Shown here piece after piece: positions 10,129-19,800 of a DNA stretch of 64,000 bases. Numbering within the stretch: position 1 is the first letter of the stretch; every line of letters starts with the position of its first letter. Under the pieces are notes generated by a model, which ran no database searches, was not told the DNA's origin, and was given only the letters and a program-made list of their open reading frames with translations. A program made the translations under genes and the position numbers. This DNA is from Phycisphaerales bacterium (GTDB taxonomy: Bacteria; Planctomycetota; Phycisphaerae; Phycisphaerales; SM1A02), in contig JAKVBX010000008.1 in the NCBI GenBank assembly GCA_022446795.1, positions 1 through 64,000 of the forward strand, written 5' to 3'.

Positions 10129-11111
10129 GTCGATCTCCCGGGAGACTGGTCAATTCGGTGCTTGAGTGATTCGAGCGTGATGGGATGTTCCGTGGCCGGC
10201 GTCAGGGTGCCCCGGGAAGCATAGGGATGTGCTTCGGCTCGGTAGTGCGCCTGCATGTCATGCCCGCGACGTCGTGCTCGTTCTTCGCGCAGGGCTCGAA
10301 CATCGATCGGAGCCACCACGACCTTCTCTCCCGGTCCCGGATCGGCCTGGGCCAGGATCCGACCGTCATAGTCGACCACCATGCTCCCGCCCGGCCAGGA
10401 GAAGGGCGGGTAGTCGGTCATGGCGGCGCCCTGGTTGGCAGCAACCACGAAGACCCGGTTCTCGATTGCTCGCGCCCGGTTGATCACCGTCCACCAGTCC
10501 ATCGGTGCCGTCGCCCCCCAGGGATCCATGTAGGCCGAGATGCGACAGATGATCTCCGCGCCGTTGAACGCGATCTGCCGGATCGACTCGGGGAACAACC
10601 AGTCATAGCAGGTCGCAACACCGATGCGACCAATCTCCGTATCTGCCACGGGGAAGTGATCGCCGCCAGGATCAATGTCATGAGGCGAGGCATGCACCTC
10701 CCAGGGAATCCACGGGTTGACCTTGCGGTACTTCAGGAGCGGCCCCTCGGGCCCGACCAGGACTGTCGTGTTGAAGATGATGTCATCACCCAGGTCCGGG
10801 TCGACCTCCAGGAACGAACCCGTCTGGATGAAGCACCCCCACTTTCGACAGACGCGCTCATAGGCCTCGATGTGCTCATTGGGCACCTCGACCGCCAGGT
10901 CCCGGCGGAGCCTCTCGACCGTCTCGTGGATCGGAACAGCATGGGCGAATTCCGGGAACACCAGCAGCCGGACATCGAAGAACGGCTCGTACCCCACGAT
11001 GGTCTGCTCGACCATCTGGATCATCCGCCGCACTCGATCAGCAATCTCGTCGCGGTGGCGTGGGGCCTCGAAGGCCGTTTGACAGGCCGCGGCGTAGGGG
11101 ATGCTCGCCAT
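10125..11111 (-). CDS. Carbon-nitrogen hydrolase (nitrilase superfamily amidase)
   Basis: 328 residues from the ATG at 11111. The open frame extends 19 codons further upstream, but the conserved family N-terminus (IPYAAACQT) begins here. The Glu-Lys-Cys triad is visible: E54 in FPEF, K130 in LKYRK and C168 in ATCYDWLFPE. Members hydrolyse non-peptide C-N bonds in amides or carbamoyl compounds; the substrate cannot be told, although an N-carbamoyl-amine or amide amidohydrolase is the most common assignment. No signal peptide is seen, so it is cytoplasmic. It is the first gene of an operon with the TPR/FG-GAP lipoprotein (ATGA overlap) and diverges from the TPR lipoprotein gene. A -10-like TACCAT lies seven bases before the start. 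Confidence 0.9.
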   Translation of the reverse strand: MASIPYAAACQTAFEAPRHRDEIADRVRRMIQMVEQTIVGYEPFFDVRLLVFPEFAHAVPIHETVERLRRDLAVEVPNEHIEAYERVCRKWGCFIQTGSFLEVDPDLGDDIIFNTTVLVGPEGPLLKYRKVNPWIPWEVHASPHDIDPGGDHFPVADTEIGRIGVATCYDWLFPESIRQIAFNGAEIICRISAYMDPWGATAPMDWWTVINRARAIENRVFVVAANQGAAMTDYPPFSWPGGSMVVDYDGRILAQADPGPGEKVVVAPIDVRALREERARRRGHDMQAHYRAEAHPYASRGTLTPATEHPITLESLKHRIDQSPGRST

Positions 11112-11118
11112 CGGCAGA

Positions 11119-11124
11119 ATGGTA
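11119..11124 (-). promoter_or_regulatory. Possible -10 element for the nitrilase-family operon
   Basis: On the minus strand the hexamer TACCAT (within GATACCAT) ends seven bases before the ATG at 11111. No convincing -35 is seen. If used, transcription would begin at or next to the start codon (leaderless mRNA). Inference from position only. Confidence 0.35.
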
Positions 11125-11162
11125 TCAGGCGACCCCCCATCACCGGAACAGGCCCCGAGAAG

Positions 11163-11168
11163 TATCAT
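11163..11168 (+). promoter_or_regulatory. Possible -10 element for the TPR/CRTAC1 operon
   Basis: TATCAT lies five bases before the ATG at 11174 and is divergent from the TACCAT of the opposite gene. No clear Shine-Dalgarno sequence precedes that ATG, which fits leaderless expression. Inference from position only. Confidence 0.35.
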
Positions 11169-11173
11169 CTGGC

Positions 11174-12586
11174 ATGGCGCATTCGAACCGGTCCCGCCTG
11201 ATCATGACCACGGCTGCCCTGGTGACGCTGCTGGCGACAGGCTGCGGTGAACCCGACGTTCCTCCGCCGCCTCAACCCGTGGATACCGCGGTGCTGGGTG
11301 GCCAGGTCCGGGAGGCCATCGAAGCCCAACTCGCCATCGTGGAATCGAATCCCGCCGACATCGAAGCTCGCGCCCAACTGGCCCTCCTGTACCAGGCCAA
11401 CAGCCTGCCGGCTCGATCGGTCGAGACCTGGGACCAGGTGGTCACGGCTCAACCCGATATCGCTCGGTACTGGTACTGCCGGGCCCTGGCCTTCGAGGAA
11501 CAGGGCCGCTACGAGGACGCCCTGGCGTCCGCCAAGACGGCTCGCTCGCTCTCACCGGACACACCGGCGCTCTGGTGGCGACCCGCGTTCTGGGAACTGG
11601 ACATGGGTCGGCCGGAGGAGGCCGAGGTCCTGGCCAGCAAGGCCATGGCCATCGCACCGGACAATGCCGGCAGCTATGTCGCCATGGCCCGGTCGCTCAT
11701 GGACCAGGGGCGCCCCGAAGAAGCCATACCGGTCCTGGACGAGCTTCGGAAACTGACACCGCACCCCTACGTCGTCTACCTCATCGGACAGGCCTACCAA
11801 CGCAATGGCCAGCCGGAAGAGGCGGCCCCATTCCTGTTACAGGGAAAAGCCACGCAACCGCCATTCCCCGATCCATGGAATCGCGAGGTACTCGATGCAC
11901 AGCGTGGTATCGATGCAACCATCGCCCGCATCGATCGCCTGCTGGATGAGTCACAACTCGAGGCCGCCACCCAGGTGGTCCAGGAGGCACAGGTAACGTG
12001 GCCCGATGACGTCAACCTCGTACATCGCCGCAGCGAGATCTACCGCCGTCGCGGAGACGTCAAGAAATGGACCCTCGAACTGAAGAAGGCGCTCCGCATG
12101 GAGCCGGAGAATGCGGCTACGCACCTGAATCTCTCGGTGGCCTACCTGCAGCAGAACGAGCGATCCAAGGCCCGCAATCACGCCGTTTCCGCGGTCACCT
12201 ACAACCCGTCCATCCCCGCGATTCATGTGCAGATCGCCCAGCTGCTGCTCCAGGAGAACAACCTGGGCAAAGCTGCCCAGGCACTGGACGAGGCCTTCCG
12301 GCTTGGCCTGCAGGATCCCCGGCAGCGACTGCAGTATGCCCACGTCCTGTTGCGTGTCGGCCGCTACGCCGAGTCGGAGCAGAACGCCCGGAAGGTGGTC
12401 GCTGTTGATCAAAGCAATCCGCTGGCCTGGGGGGTCCTGGCGGAGTCCCTGTTCGCCCAGGGCCGACGCGAAGACGCCATGAACACCCTGCAATCGGGGC
12501 TGGCGATCGTCCCCGGTGATGAATCCCTGCTGATGCTCAGCCAGCGGTTCCAGCAGTTGCCCACGCCCGGGAGTTCCACGCCATGA
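11174..12586 (+). CDS. TPR-repeat lipoprotein
   Basis: 470 residues. The ATG at 11174 is chosen because it gives a compact signal peptide with lipobox LLATGC (Cys24). The rest is almost entirely tetratricopeptide repeats, with recurrent A-x-G-R-x-E/D-A motifs and repeat ends such as PDTPALWW, PENAATHL and QSNPLAWG. TPR proteins scaffold protein complexes; as a lipoprotein this one would work in the periplasm. Its stop overlaps the ATG of the CRTAC1-family lipoprotein by four bases, so the two are made together and may interact, matching the TPR plus FG-GAP fusion encoded on the opposite strand. The partner is not known. Confidence 0.88.
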   Translation: MAHSNRSRLIMTTAALVTLLATGCGEPDVPPPPQPVDTAVLGGQVREAIEAQLAIVESNPADIEARAQLALLYQANSLPARSVETWDQVVTAQPDIARYWYCRALAFEEQGRYEDALASAKTARSLSPDTPALWWRPAFWELDMGRPEEAEVLASKAMAIAPDNAGSYVAMARSLMDQGRPEEAIPVLDELRKLTPHPYVVYLIGQAYQRNGQPEEAAPFLLQGKATQPPFPDPWNREVLDAQRGIDATIARIDRLLDESQLEAATQVVQEAQVTWPDDVNLVHRRSEIYRRRGDVKKWTLELKKALRMEPENAATHLNLSVAYLQQNERSKARNHAVSAVTYNPSIPAIHVQIAQLLLQENNLGKAAQALDEAFRLGLQDPRQRLQYAHVLLRVGRYAESEQNARKVVAVDQSNPLAWGVLAESLFAQGRREDAMNTLQSGLAIVPGDESLLMLSQRFQQLPTPGSSTP

Positions 12587-14295
12587 CCGCATTCGGCGTC
12601 CGTCTGCCCGTCCTCGCCCTGGGCCTGCTCGCCACGGCCTGCTCTGACGACACGACGACGTCACCGGGGACCACGAAGACCGCGGAGACCACGACATCCT
12701 CCAGCCCATGGTTCCAGGACGTGGCCACTGAATCGGGCATCGACTTCACCTGGCAATCGAGTGCGGCCGGAGACTACAACCTGCCGGAGATCATCGGCGG
12801 TGGCGTGGCCCTGTTGGATTACGACCAGGACGGGGACCTGGATGTCTACCTGGTCCAGGGCGGCGACCTCATCTCCACACGGGCCACCCCGCCATCGAAT
12901 ACGGCTTTCAATCGGCTCTACCGCAACGATGGCAACATGAGCTTCATCGACGTGACCGAGGCGACCGGCGCGGGTGATCCCGGATACGGCATGGGCGTGG
13001 CCACGGGCGATTACGACAATGATGGTGACGTGGACCTGTACATCACCAATGTCGGCCGCAACACCCTCCTCCGAAACGATGGCGACCGCTTCTCCGACGT
13101 GACCGATACGGCCGGAGTCGGTGATCGTGGCTGGGGCACCGCCGCCATGTTCGTCGACTATGACCGTGATGGAGACCTCGACCTCTACGCCAGCAACTAT
13201 CTCGTGTGGTCTCCCGAGACGGAAATCACCTGCCAGGCCGCCCAGGGAGGCGAGGACTACTGTGCACCGGGCAACTACCCGGTAGCCGCGCCCGATCGGC
13301 TCTATCGCAACCGCGGGGACGGTACGTTCGAGGATGCCAGCGAGACCGCTGGTATCACGACGGCCTCGCGAACGGGACTGGGCATCGCAGCCGGAGACTA
13401 CGACGGGGATGGCCAGGTGGATCTCTTCGTGGCCAATGACGGCATGCCGGACCTCATGTGGCGAAACCAGGGTGACGGACGGTTCGTCGACGTCGGGCTG
13501 ACGATGGGCTGTGCCATCGACAATGACGGCAAGGAGAAGGCGGGCATGGGCGTCGGGTCCACGGACCTTGATGACGACGGTGACCTGGACCTGATCGTCT
13601 GCAACCTCGTCGGCGAATCGGACTCGATCTTCCGCAACGAGGGGACGTACTTCATCGACACGACCGCGCGAACGGGCGTCAAGGCGGCCACCTCCGCCTA
13701 CACCCGCTTTGGCCTGGGCTGGCTCGACTTCGACAACGACGGCTGGCTTGATCTCTACGAAGCCACCGGACGTGTCCAGCGATCCCCGGAGTCAGGTGAT
13801 GCCGACCCCTATGCGGAAGAAGATGTGCTGATGCGCGGTGATTCGTCCGGACGATTCACCCTGGTCTCGCCCATGGGCGGCACCACGTCTCGGACCGCCC
13901 GGACCAGCCGCGCCGCCGCGTTCGGTGACCTGGACAATGATGGTCGACTGGATGTGGTGGTGGTCAATCGCGACGCCGCCGCCAATGTCTATCGCAACAT
14001 CTCGGCCGCCCCCGGCCACTGGGTACTGATCAGGGCCCTCGACGACAACGGCCGCGATGCCCTCGGGGGCATGCTGTCGGCCCGGGTCGGACAGCGGCGG
14101 CTCACCCGCCCCATCCAGACCGCCTACAGCTACTTCGCCGCCAATGACCCCAGGGTCCACCTGGGGCTTGGCACCGCCTCCACCCTCGAGGATGTGAGCA
14201 TCCGCTGGCCCGACGGCGTGACCGAGCACTTCGGTTCATTGCCGGTGGATCGCATTCACACGCTGCAGCGGGGCAATGGCCAGCCCAACCCATAG
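12583..14295 (+). CDS. CRTAC1-family lipoprotein (FG-GAP repeats, ASPIC/UnbV)
   Basis: 570 residues. The signal peptide ends with lipobox LLATAC (Cys20). Seven FG-GAP calcium loops are visible (DYDQDGDLD, DYDNDGDVD, DYDRDGDLD, DYDGDGQVD, DLDDDGDLD, DFDNDGWLD, DLDNDGRLD), forming a beta-propeller over about residues 65-465. The last 100 residues are an ASPIC/UnbV domain with IRWPDGVTEHF. It is the closest full-length parallel to the membrane-anchored protein at 1478-3334. It is expected to be lipid-anchored and to bind calcium. Coupled by ATGA overlap to the TPR lipoprotein. Biochemical role unknown. Confidence 0.9.
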   Translation: MTAFGVRLPVLALGLLATACSDDTTTSPGTTKTAETTTSSSPWFQDVATESGIDFTWQSSAAGDYNLPEIIGGGVALLDYDQDGDLDVYLVQGGDLISTRATPPSNTAFNRLYRNDGNMSFIDVTEATGAGDPGYGMGVATGDYDNDGDVDLYITNVGRNTLLRNDGDRFSDVTDTAGVGDRGWGTAAMFVDYDRDGDLDLYASNYLVWSPETEITCQAAQGGEDYCAPGNYPVAAPDRLYRNRGDGTFEDASETAGITTASRTGLGIAAGDYDGDGQVDLFVANDGMPDLMWRNQGDGRFVDVGLTMGCAIDNDGKEKAGMGVGSTDLDDDGDLDLIVCNLVGESDSIFRNEGTYFIDTTARTGVKAATSAYTRFGLGWLDFDNDGWLDLYEATGRVQRSPESGDADPYAEEDVLMRGDSSGRFTLVSPMGGTTSRTARTSRAAAFGDLDNDGRLDVVVVNRDAAANVYRNISAAPGHWVLIRALDDNGRDALGGMLSARVGQRRLTRPIQTAYSYFAANDPRVHLGLGTASTLEDVSIRWPDGVTEHFGSLPVDRIHTLQRGNGQPNP

Positions 14296-14580
14296 TGCCG
14301 CCTCTTGCGCTTCGCCCCATGCTGTTCTCGGACCTTGAGCGCAACCTTGACCGTGAGCCGGTCGGGCGCCTGATTCCCGGACGTTGGCCGGACGCAGCGG
14401 CAGGATATTTTTTGCCCCCTACATGATGTGGTTGGATGCGACGGTGTCTGCACCCGCTAGCGGATGCCCCTGGTTCACCGGTGACCACCGCGACATGGAC
14501 GGTCGTTATCCGCTCCCCGCAATCACCGAATCGTGCCGAAAGTGACTCAGCACGAGAGCACTCAAGCAAGAGGAGCGGAC
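14296..14580. other. 285-bp intergenic leader, no gene recognised
   Basis: No open frame with coding character, tRNA or known riboswitch was recognised. It holds a T6 run at 14408-14413 preceded by only a weak short inverted repeat (possible terminator of the operon before it), and a Shine-Dalgarno AGGAG at 14571-14575 for the small downstream gene. Its length relative to the otherwise tight spacing makes it the most likely place nearby for a regulatory RNA or long leader. Confidence 0.4.
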
Positions 14581-14781
14581 ATGATGATGACGAAGACTGG
14601 CCTGATCGAGTTGATCCATGACATCAACCCCACAGCCGACCTCGGCTGGCTCGACGAGTTCTCCCCCGAGGACCTCCAGCGGTACCTGGCCCATCTTCAG
14701 CACACCATCGAGCCCCGCGGCTCAATCTGGGAACGACAGGGCGATACCACCGCCGTCGTGTCCCGCAGGCCCGCTGCCTGA
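14581..14781 (+). CDS. Small hypothetical protein, 66 residues
   Basis: The start is one of three tandem ATG codons at 14581-14589, with AGGAG at 14571-14575, so any of them could be used. The product is soluble, without signal peptide or membrane helix. It begins with an Ile/Leu-rich amphipathic helix and contains LGWLDEFSPEDLQRYL, which looks like two short helices with a Trp-Leu core, then a polar tail. No family was recognised. It stands alone, with a 285-base leader upstream and a convergent unknown gene downstream. The good ribosome binding site and codon use support a real gene. Confidence 0.55.
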   Translation: MMMTKTGLIELIHDINPTADLGWLDEFSPEDLQRYLAHLQHTIEPRGSIWERQGDTTAVVSRRPAA

Positions 14782-14862
14782 TCCCTGGACATCACGACGT
14801 TGACGATGCACCCGGGATCTCTGGTGGGACCGGGTGTGTCGCTTGCGCTCACATGACGTCAT

Positions 14863-15336
14863 TCAGTGGCTTCGCAGCCAGGCCACCTTCTGCTTGACCA
14901 GGCCCGCCAACTCGGTCATCAGCCCCGGGGTCGGGATCGACCAGACCGCCCACCGGGTCGTGAATGGCTTGCAGCCGAGTTCCAGGCCCTCTCGAACCCC
15001 CCGCTTGAGACGCCGGGTGTTGATCGAGGCCACGAACTCCGGATCGATCGACATGGCCAGTTGAACATCCTCCGGGGCCGGGATGATCAGGGCCATGGGC
15101 TCCCACTCCTCCGAGGGCTCCATGAAGGCCTGCTCATCAAGCAGGTAGGACAACGTCCAATGCCAACAATCCCCGTACCAGCGGCACCGCTCCTCCATGC
15201 CGCTGTAGCCGTTGAGCATCTTCCGGAGTTCATCGAACACCTCGCAGGACTCCGGAACCAGTTCGCTCCGGAGTGCCTCGGGCGTGGGCACGTTGAATTC
15301 ATCGGTCCAGATCACCGGCTTCTGGATCTCGGTCAT
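14863..15336 (-). CDS. Hypothetical protein, 157 residues
   Basis: The start at 15336 (MTEIQKPVIW) is chosen over an upstream in-frame codon at 15417 because the extra 27 residues are low-complexity and basic. The soluble protein has a central Trp/Cys-rich patch (RCRWYGDCWHWTLSYLL) and an acidic middle (PSEEWEPMAL), ending in a region with conserved-looking RLKRGVREGLELG. No signal peptide. No family recognised with certainty. It is transcribed divergently from the response regulator gene, with a 197-base spacer between them. Confidence 0.65.
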   Translation of the reverse strand: MTEIQKPVIWTDEFNVPTPEALRSELVPESCEVFDELRKMLNGYSGMEERCRWYGDCWHWTLSYLLDEQAFMEPSEEWEPMALIIPAPEDVQLAMSIDPEFVASINTRRLKRGVREGLELGCKPFTTRWAVWSIPTPGLMTELAGLVKQKVAWLRSH

Positions 15337-15533
15337 TGGGCGGCTCCGATCGGGAAAGGGAGTGGGAACCGCGTATTGTAGGACCCGGCAGGGGTCACGT
15401 GGGCGCCCTGCCGGCAATCACCCCATTGAGGGGTCCCCGGCGGGCAGTACCGGTATCATGGCCCGCAGCCGACGCCCGGACCGGTCACGGGCAAGCAGCC
15501 CGGAGGTCCGATTCCTCCCCGGAGCCGATTCCC

Positions 15534-16058
15534 ATGAGCGACGCCCCGACGACGACGCCGCCCGATCTCAGCACCGCCACCATCCTCATCGTCGATGACA
15601 ACCAGCAGAACCTCGAGCTCATGCAGGCCTATCTCGAGGACCTTGGCTGCCGGATCGTCACCGCAACCGACGGGGATGAAGCCATCGAGATGGTTGATCA
15701 GTCCAACCCGGACCTGATGCTGCTCGATGTCATGATGCCCCGCGTGTCCGGGTTCCAGGTCTGCGAGAAGCTCAAGTCCCAGCCCTCGACCCGCGACATC
15801 ATCGTGATCATGGTCACCGCGCTCAACGAGGTCGGTGACTACGAGCGAGCGGTCGAATGTGGCACGAATGACTTCATCGCCAAGCCGGTCAACAAGCATG
15901 AACTCATCACCCGGGTTCGATCCCTGCTGGAACTGGGCCTGCTCAAGCGACAGTTCGACCAGTTGCCGGTCGGGGATCGTGACGCGGCAGCGGACCGAGG
16001 CCTGCTCGACGAAGGCGACAGCATGTTGCCCCCGCCAGACCCCGAGGACGACGAGTAG
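15534..16058 (+). CDS. Single-domain response regulator (receiver domain)
   Basis: 174 residues from ATG 15534. The receiver fold covers residues 15-135: acidic pocket D21/D22 in LIVDDN, phospho-acceptor D65 in LLDVMMP, T95 in VTAL and K117 in AKPVN. There is no output domain, only an acidic 38-residue tail. It should be phosphorylated by a histidine kinase or accept phosphate in a relay; no kinase gene is adjacent. The pattern DVMMPRVSGFQVCEKLK and the NDFIAKP block resemble PleD/DivK-type receivers. A TATCAT -10-like hexamer lies at 15454-15459 upstream. Confidence 0.93.
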   Translation: MSDAPTTTPPDLSTATILIVDDNQQNLELMQAYLEDLGCRIVTATDGDEAIEMVDQSNPDLMLLDVMMPRVSGFQVCEKLKSQPSTRDIIVIMVTALNEVGDYERAVECGTNDFIAKPVNKHELITRVRSLLELGLLKRQFDQLPVGDRDAAADRGLLDEGDSMLPPPDPEDDE

Positions 16059-16062
16059 TCGA

Positions 16063-16806
16063 CTACTCCCACTGGCCGTTGCGGAAGCTGGACCGCTTCG
16101 CGTCGATCCCGAAGACATCGGTCAGCGGCACCGGCTCGATCACGGTCATCGGCTGGCCTTGGTGAATCTGCAACACGACCGACCAGGGCCGCTGCTCGCT
16201 GCCGAGCAACTCCCCCTGTGCCTCAAGGGTCGCGATCACCGCATCCTCGTCCAGGGTTTCGGGCCCAAAGGTCTCGCTCCGAGAGATACGCAGCGCCCAG
16301 ACACTGTCACCAGGCAGTCGCTCCGACACGGCGTCGAATCGCGCCGTCGCCTTGTCGACCGCCAAGGCCCGACGAAGGTCGGCCCGATCACCACTTCTCA
16401 GCGAAGACAGCGCGTCCACGGCGGCCATGGCGGCGTCTTCACCGGTCTCCTCGGTTTCCCCGCTGGCGGGCAGGAAGTCCACGTCACTGCTCCAGGCACG
16501 CAGGTTGGCGTCGAGCAATCGATGAACCGAGGCCTCCTTCACCAGTGGCTTGATGGCGAGAATGGCGCTCCGACGCCACCGATGCGGATCAAGATGATCC
16601 GCCAGGGCAAAGAGCCGGATCGCCAACTCCCGGTCCGCATCGTCACGGGCAATCTCCGCCACTTCTTCGCCCAACCGGAAGTACTGCTCCGGGTCAACAG
16701 GCCGAAGGTCTTCCAGGCGTTCCTTGAAGCGACTGGTCATCACGGGCGAGGCCCCCACGACCAGCAGCAGCAACAGGCCCAACACGATGGTCAACAGCGT
16801 CTTCAT
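16063..16806 (-). CDS. Hypothetical membrane-anchored protein, last gene of the Tol-like operon
   Basis: 247 residues from ATG 16806. An N-terminal hydrophobic helix (residues 1-20) ends in ASPVMTSRF and could be a signal peptide or anchor. The remainder is soluble and helix-rich: a short repeat-like section (AIRLFALADHLDPHRW) and a beta-rich C-terminus. The start overlaps the stop of the 1012-residue J-like gene by ATGA. No family recognised. Its place as the eighth gene of the minus-strand run suggests a periplasmic helper of that system. Confidence 0.75.
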   Translation of the reverse strand: MKTLLTIVLGLLLLLVVGASPVMTSRFKERLEDLRPVDPEQYFRLGEEVAEIARDDADRELAIRLFALADHLDPHRWRRSAILAIKPLVKEASVHRLLDANLRAWSSDVDFLPASGETEETGEDAAMAAVDALSSLRSGDRADLRRALAVDKATARFDAVSERLPGDSVWALRISRSETFGPETLDEDAVIATLEAQGELLGSEQRPWSVVLQIHQGQPMTVIEPVPLTDVFGIDAKRSSFRNGQWE

Positions 16807-19800
16807 CCGGTGGCCTCCTGGTCCTCGAGGGCCCGCTGGCGAAACTCCTCCAGCACGATCCGCCAGGTCTCGCCAATCGCCTCTTCCACGATGATCAACT
16901 GTTCCAGGACATGCCCCGCCACGGGCAACTCGACCAGCGCATCCTCCCGAACCATGGCAATCGTCGAGGCCTGCGACGGCAGCGTGATGGACCACTCCAT
17001 CGAGACCAGGTCGAGCAGGGCCACGGACCGCACCAATGCCAGTTGCAGATCGTCACCGGCCAACCGCTCCCTGGCCTCGTGCTGTTCCAGGTAGTCACGC
17101 AGAACAGCCCGATCCTCGACCGACATCTCTGCCCGGATGCGATCGACCCTTGCCTCCGCGAGGAGTGTCATGGCCTCGGCCGGCGAGATCATCAATCGTA
17201 CGGGAACCGGTTGACCGGTCAATCGAGATGACTCCTGCAGGATGGACTGGGCAATCGAATCGACCACGTCGTCGATTTCCTCGCCGCTGTCGACTCGCAG
17301 CGCCAGCGACCGCTCGACCAGCGCCCGCTTGGCGACCCACGGCCATCGCGCCGAGCCGACATCGGGAAGCTGCTGATCAACAATGAGCTCCAGGAACTCG
17401 GACTGTGTCTTGGAGACCCGGTTGCGCGGCATTTCATCGAGCAGCGCCAGGACGAGTTCCGGATCATCGAAGAACCGACGCTCAACGATCCCCCGGGCGT
17501 GGTCACGAACCGTCGAATCCTCCGTGTAGATCACCCGGGCCAGTTCAGCCGCGTCCGTGGGTGTCAACGAACCGGAACGGAACTGGAGCAGTTCATCAAG
17601 CACATTGAGCTTGGCTTCCCGCCCACGAGCCTTGGCCATGCGACGAGCCCACCCCGAGCTTGATCGCGATGGCTGACTGGGCGCTGCCTGACCGCCCGAC
17701 GGAGCAGAGGGCTGCATCGCGGGCACACCAGGTTGCTGTCGAGGCGGCGTACTCCCCCCTGCGCCACTCCCCGACCCGCCACCCGGCGATGTCGATGGTG
17801 TGACCGGTCCCGTTGGCTGGCTCGGCGAGGACGGTGCTGTCATGGGATCGGCCACGGCCGCTCCACCGGCCCGAAGTTCCACCGCCCGGATGACACCAAG
17901 CGCCGATGGGATGTTCCCATCCGCCAGGGCTGCGGCCGCCTGGTTCAATTCCCGAAGCGAACGCAGGTACCGGGCCATCTCGATCGCCGATCGACCCGGT
18001 GGGTCGTCCAACGTGTCGTCCCACATGGTGAACCAGAGATCGACGGTCCCGACGTCAAAGCCTGCGGGAAGTGGACGGATTCTTTCGTGTCGAATACGAG
18101 TCGGCACCGGCCATCGGTTGGCGAGACGATCGTGTTGCCGCCGTCGCTGGCTCTCATTGGCAGAGGGATCGACCACGCTGTCACCATCGAACCACGGCGT
18201 CTCGGCCAGCTTGGCCAGGAGACTCGTGACGACCCACAGTCGTGCCGGCGACAGGTCCGGATCAACATAGAGTGCCAGCACGCCATCACGCACCATCGCC
18301 GAGTCGGTGTAGTCCAGCGACGTAAGCAAGCGAGCAAGAATCCGACGAGTGGGACCCGGTTGCCCAACGGCCAGGCCCTCCCGAGCCAGTTCATCGGTCG
18401 CACCCAGCAGCATGGCCTGTGACCGTGCCGAGTCATCGACTGCTTCCACGCACTGCATCCAGGCCAGCCAGGCCAGTTCCGCATCATTGAAGGTCTCTGA
18501 GGCATCGATCAGGCGGGCCTTGCGAAGGTCCAACCATCGCAAGGCGGCCGGTGCGAACCCGGGACCATCGACCGCACTGATACCACGGGCCGACAGGAGC
18601 GCCCGGGCCTGTTCCCGGATGATCGGTGAGACCGTCTCGTCATCGGCGATGAGCATCGTCATCCCTGACCGCCACGAATCAACTGGTATGGCATTGACAT
18701 CCAGGTAGCCCGGTGGCTCCGGCGCCAACTCGGCCAGGAGATCATCACCAAGCTGGGCGTTGTCACCGATCACGCGGAAGACACGCTGCACGGCGGCCGC
18801 CAGTTCAGCCCGGGGCCCCGCGGTCGACAGGAACCAACCACGTGAGGCTGAATCAATCAACTCGGCGAACCGCGACTTCAAGCGTGTACTCTCGTCTCCC
18901 CCGGCGATCTCATCGGCCACCAGGTGAAGTGCCGCCGTCGTTTCCACGAGCGCATCAGCGGCATCATGCAAAGGTCGCGGCAGGGTGATGCTCGTCAACA
19001 GCACCTCGCCGGCCCCCACCACCTCGTCCATCACGAGACCACCCGTGGGCTCATCACGAACCGATGGAGAGACTGCCGCTTCCGTCCCTTCCGGTGTTGC
19101 GGCCTGAAGTTCCTCCGGCGGCGCCGCATCCGGAGTCGACAAGGCGAACCCGACGGTCAGGACCACGAGGAACAGGGCGATGACACCGAAGATGACCGAC
19201 AAGCGGGTCACGGATGCCGAATCCGCACGGCGAAGGTCTGGGGTCCATCGGTCGACGAATCGATCAAAGGCCTCCGACGCCGGTCCCTGGCTGGTCACGG
19301 CCAGGGCCGCCGCCGAGGCGGAACCGATACCGGGCTCGGCAGCGGATTCAACAGTCGTGTCTGAACTCGCCCCCTCCCGAAGCCACCTGGTCATCCCGAT
19401 GAGGACTCCCATCAATTGATCGGGCGCGACATCGTGCTGTGCAGCGAGCGCCATCAGCCTCGATCGGCTGCGACTGTTCCACCCACCGGACGCCATGAGC
19501 ACGCCAAGCACCTGCTGATCGAATTCCGTGATGGCCTTGGCATTGGCCGGTGCCGCGGACCGCTTCGCCGCTCGCAGTCGAGCAGGGACGTGTCGCGCAA
19601 GAATCGGGAGCCGAGCCTGTGGATCCAGCAACACGGCCGCCGCATCGCGGATGTGGGCCCGAACCTGTTCCGCCTCCCGCGTTCGACCATCCGGATGATC
19701 GTCGATCTGCTTTTCACGAGCGGCCCGCGCCTGAAGGATGAGGTCATCCTTGAGTTGCCCGGGATCCAGCCCGAGGACATCAATGGGATCAGCCGAGGCG

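Noticed and set aside
15502-15518. tRNA T-arm-like hairpin (GGAGG-TCCGATT-CCTCC) upstream of the response regulator
   Set aside because: No matching acceptor, D or anticodon arms could be placed around it; the upstream segment does not pair with the 3' side.
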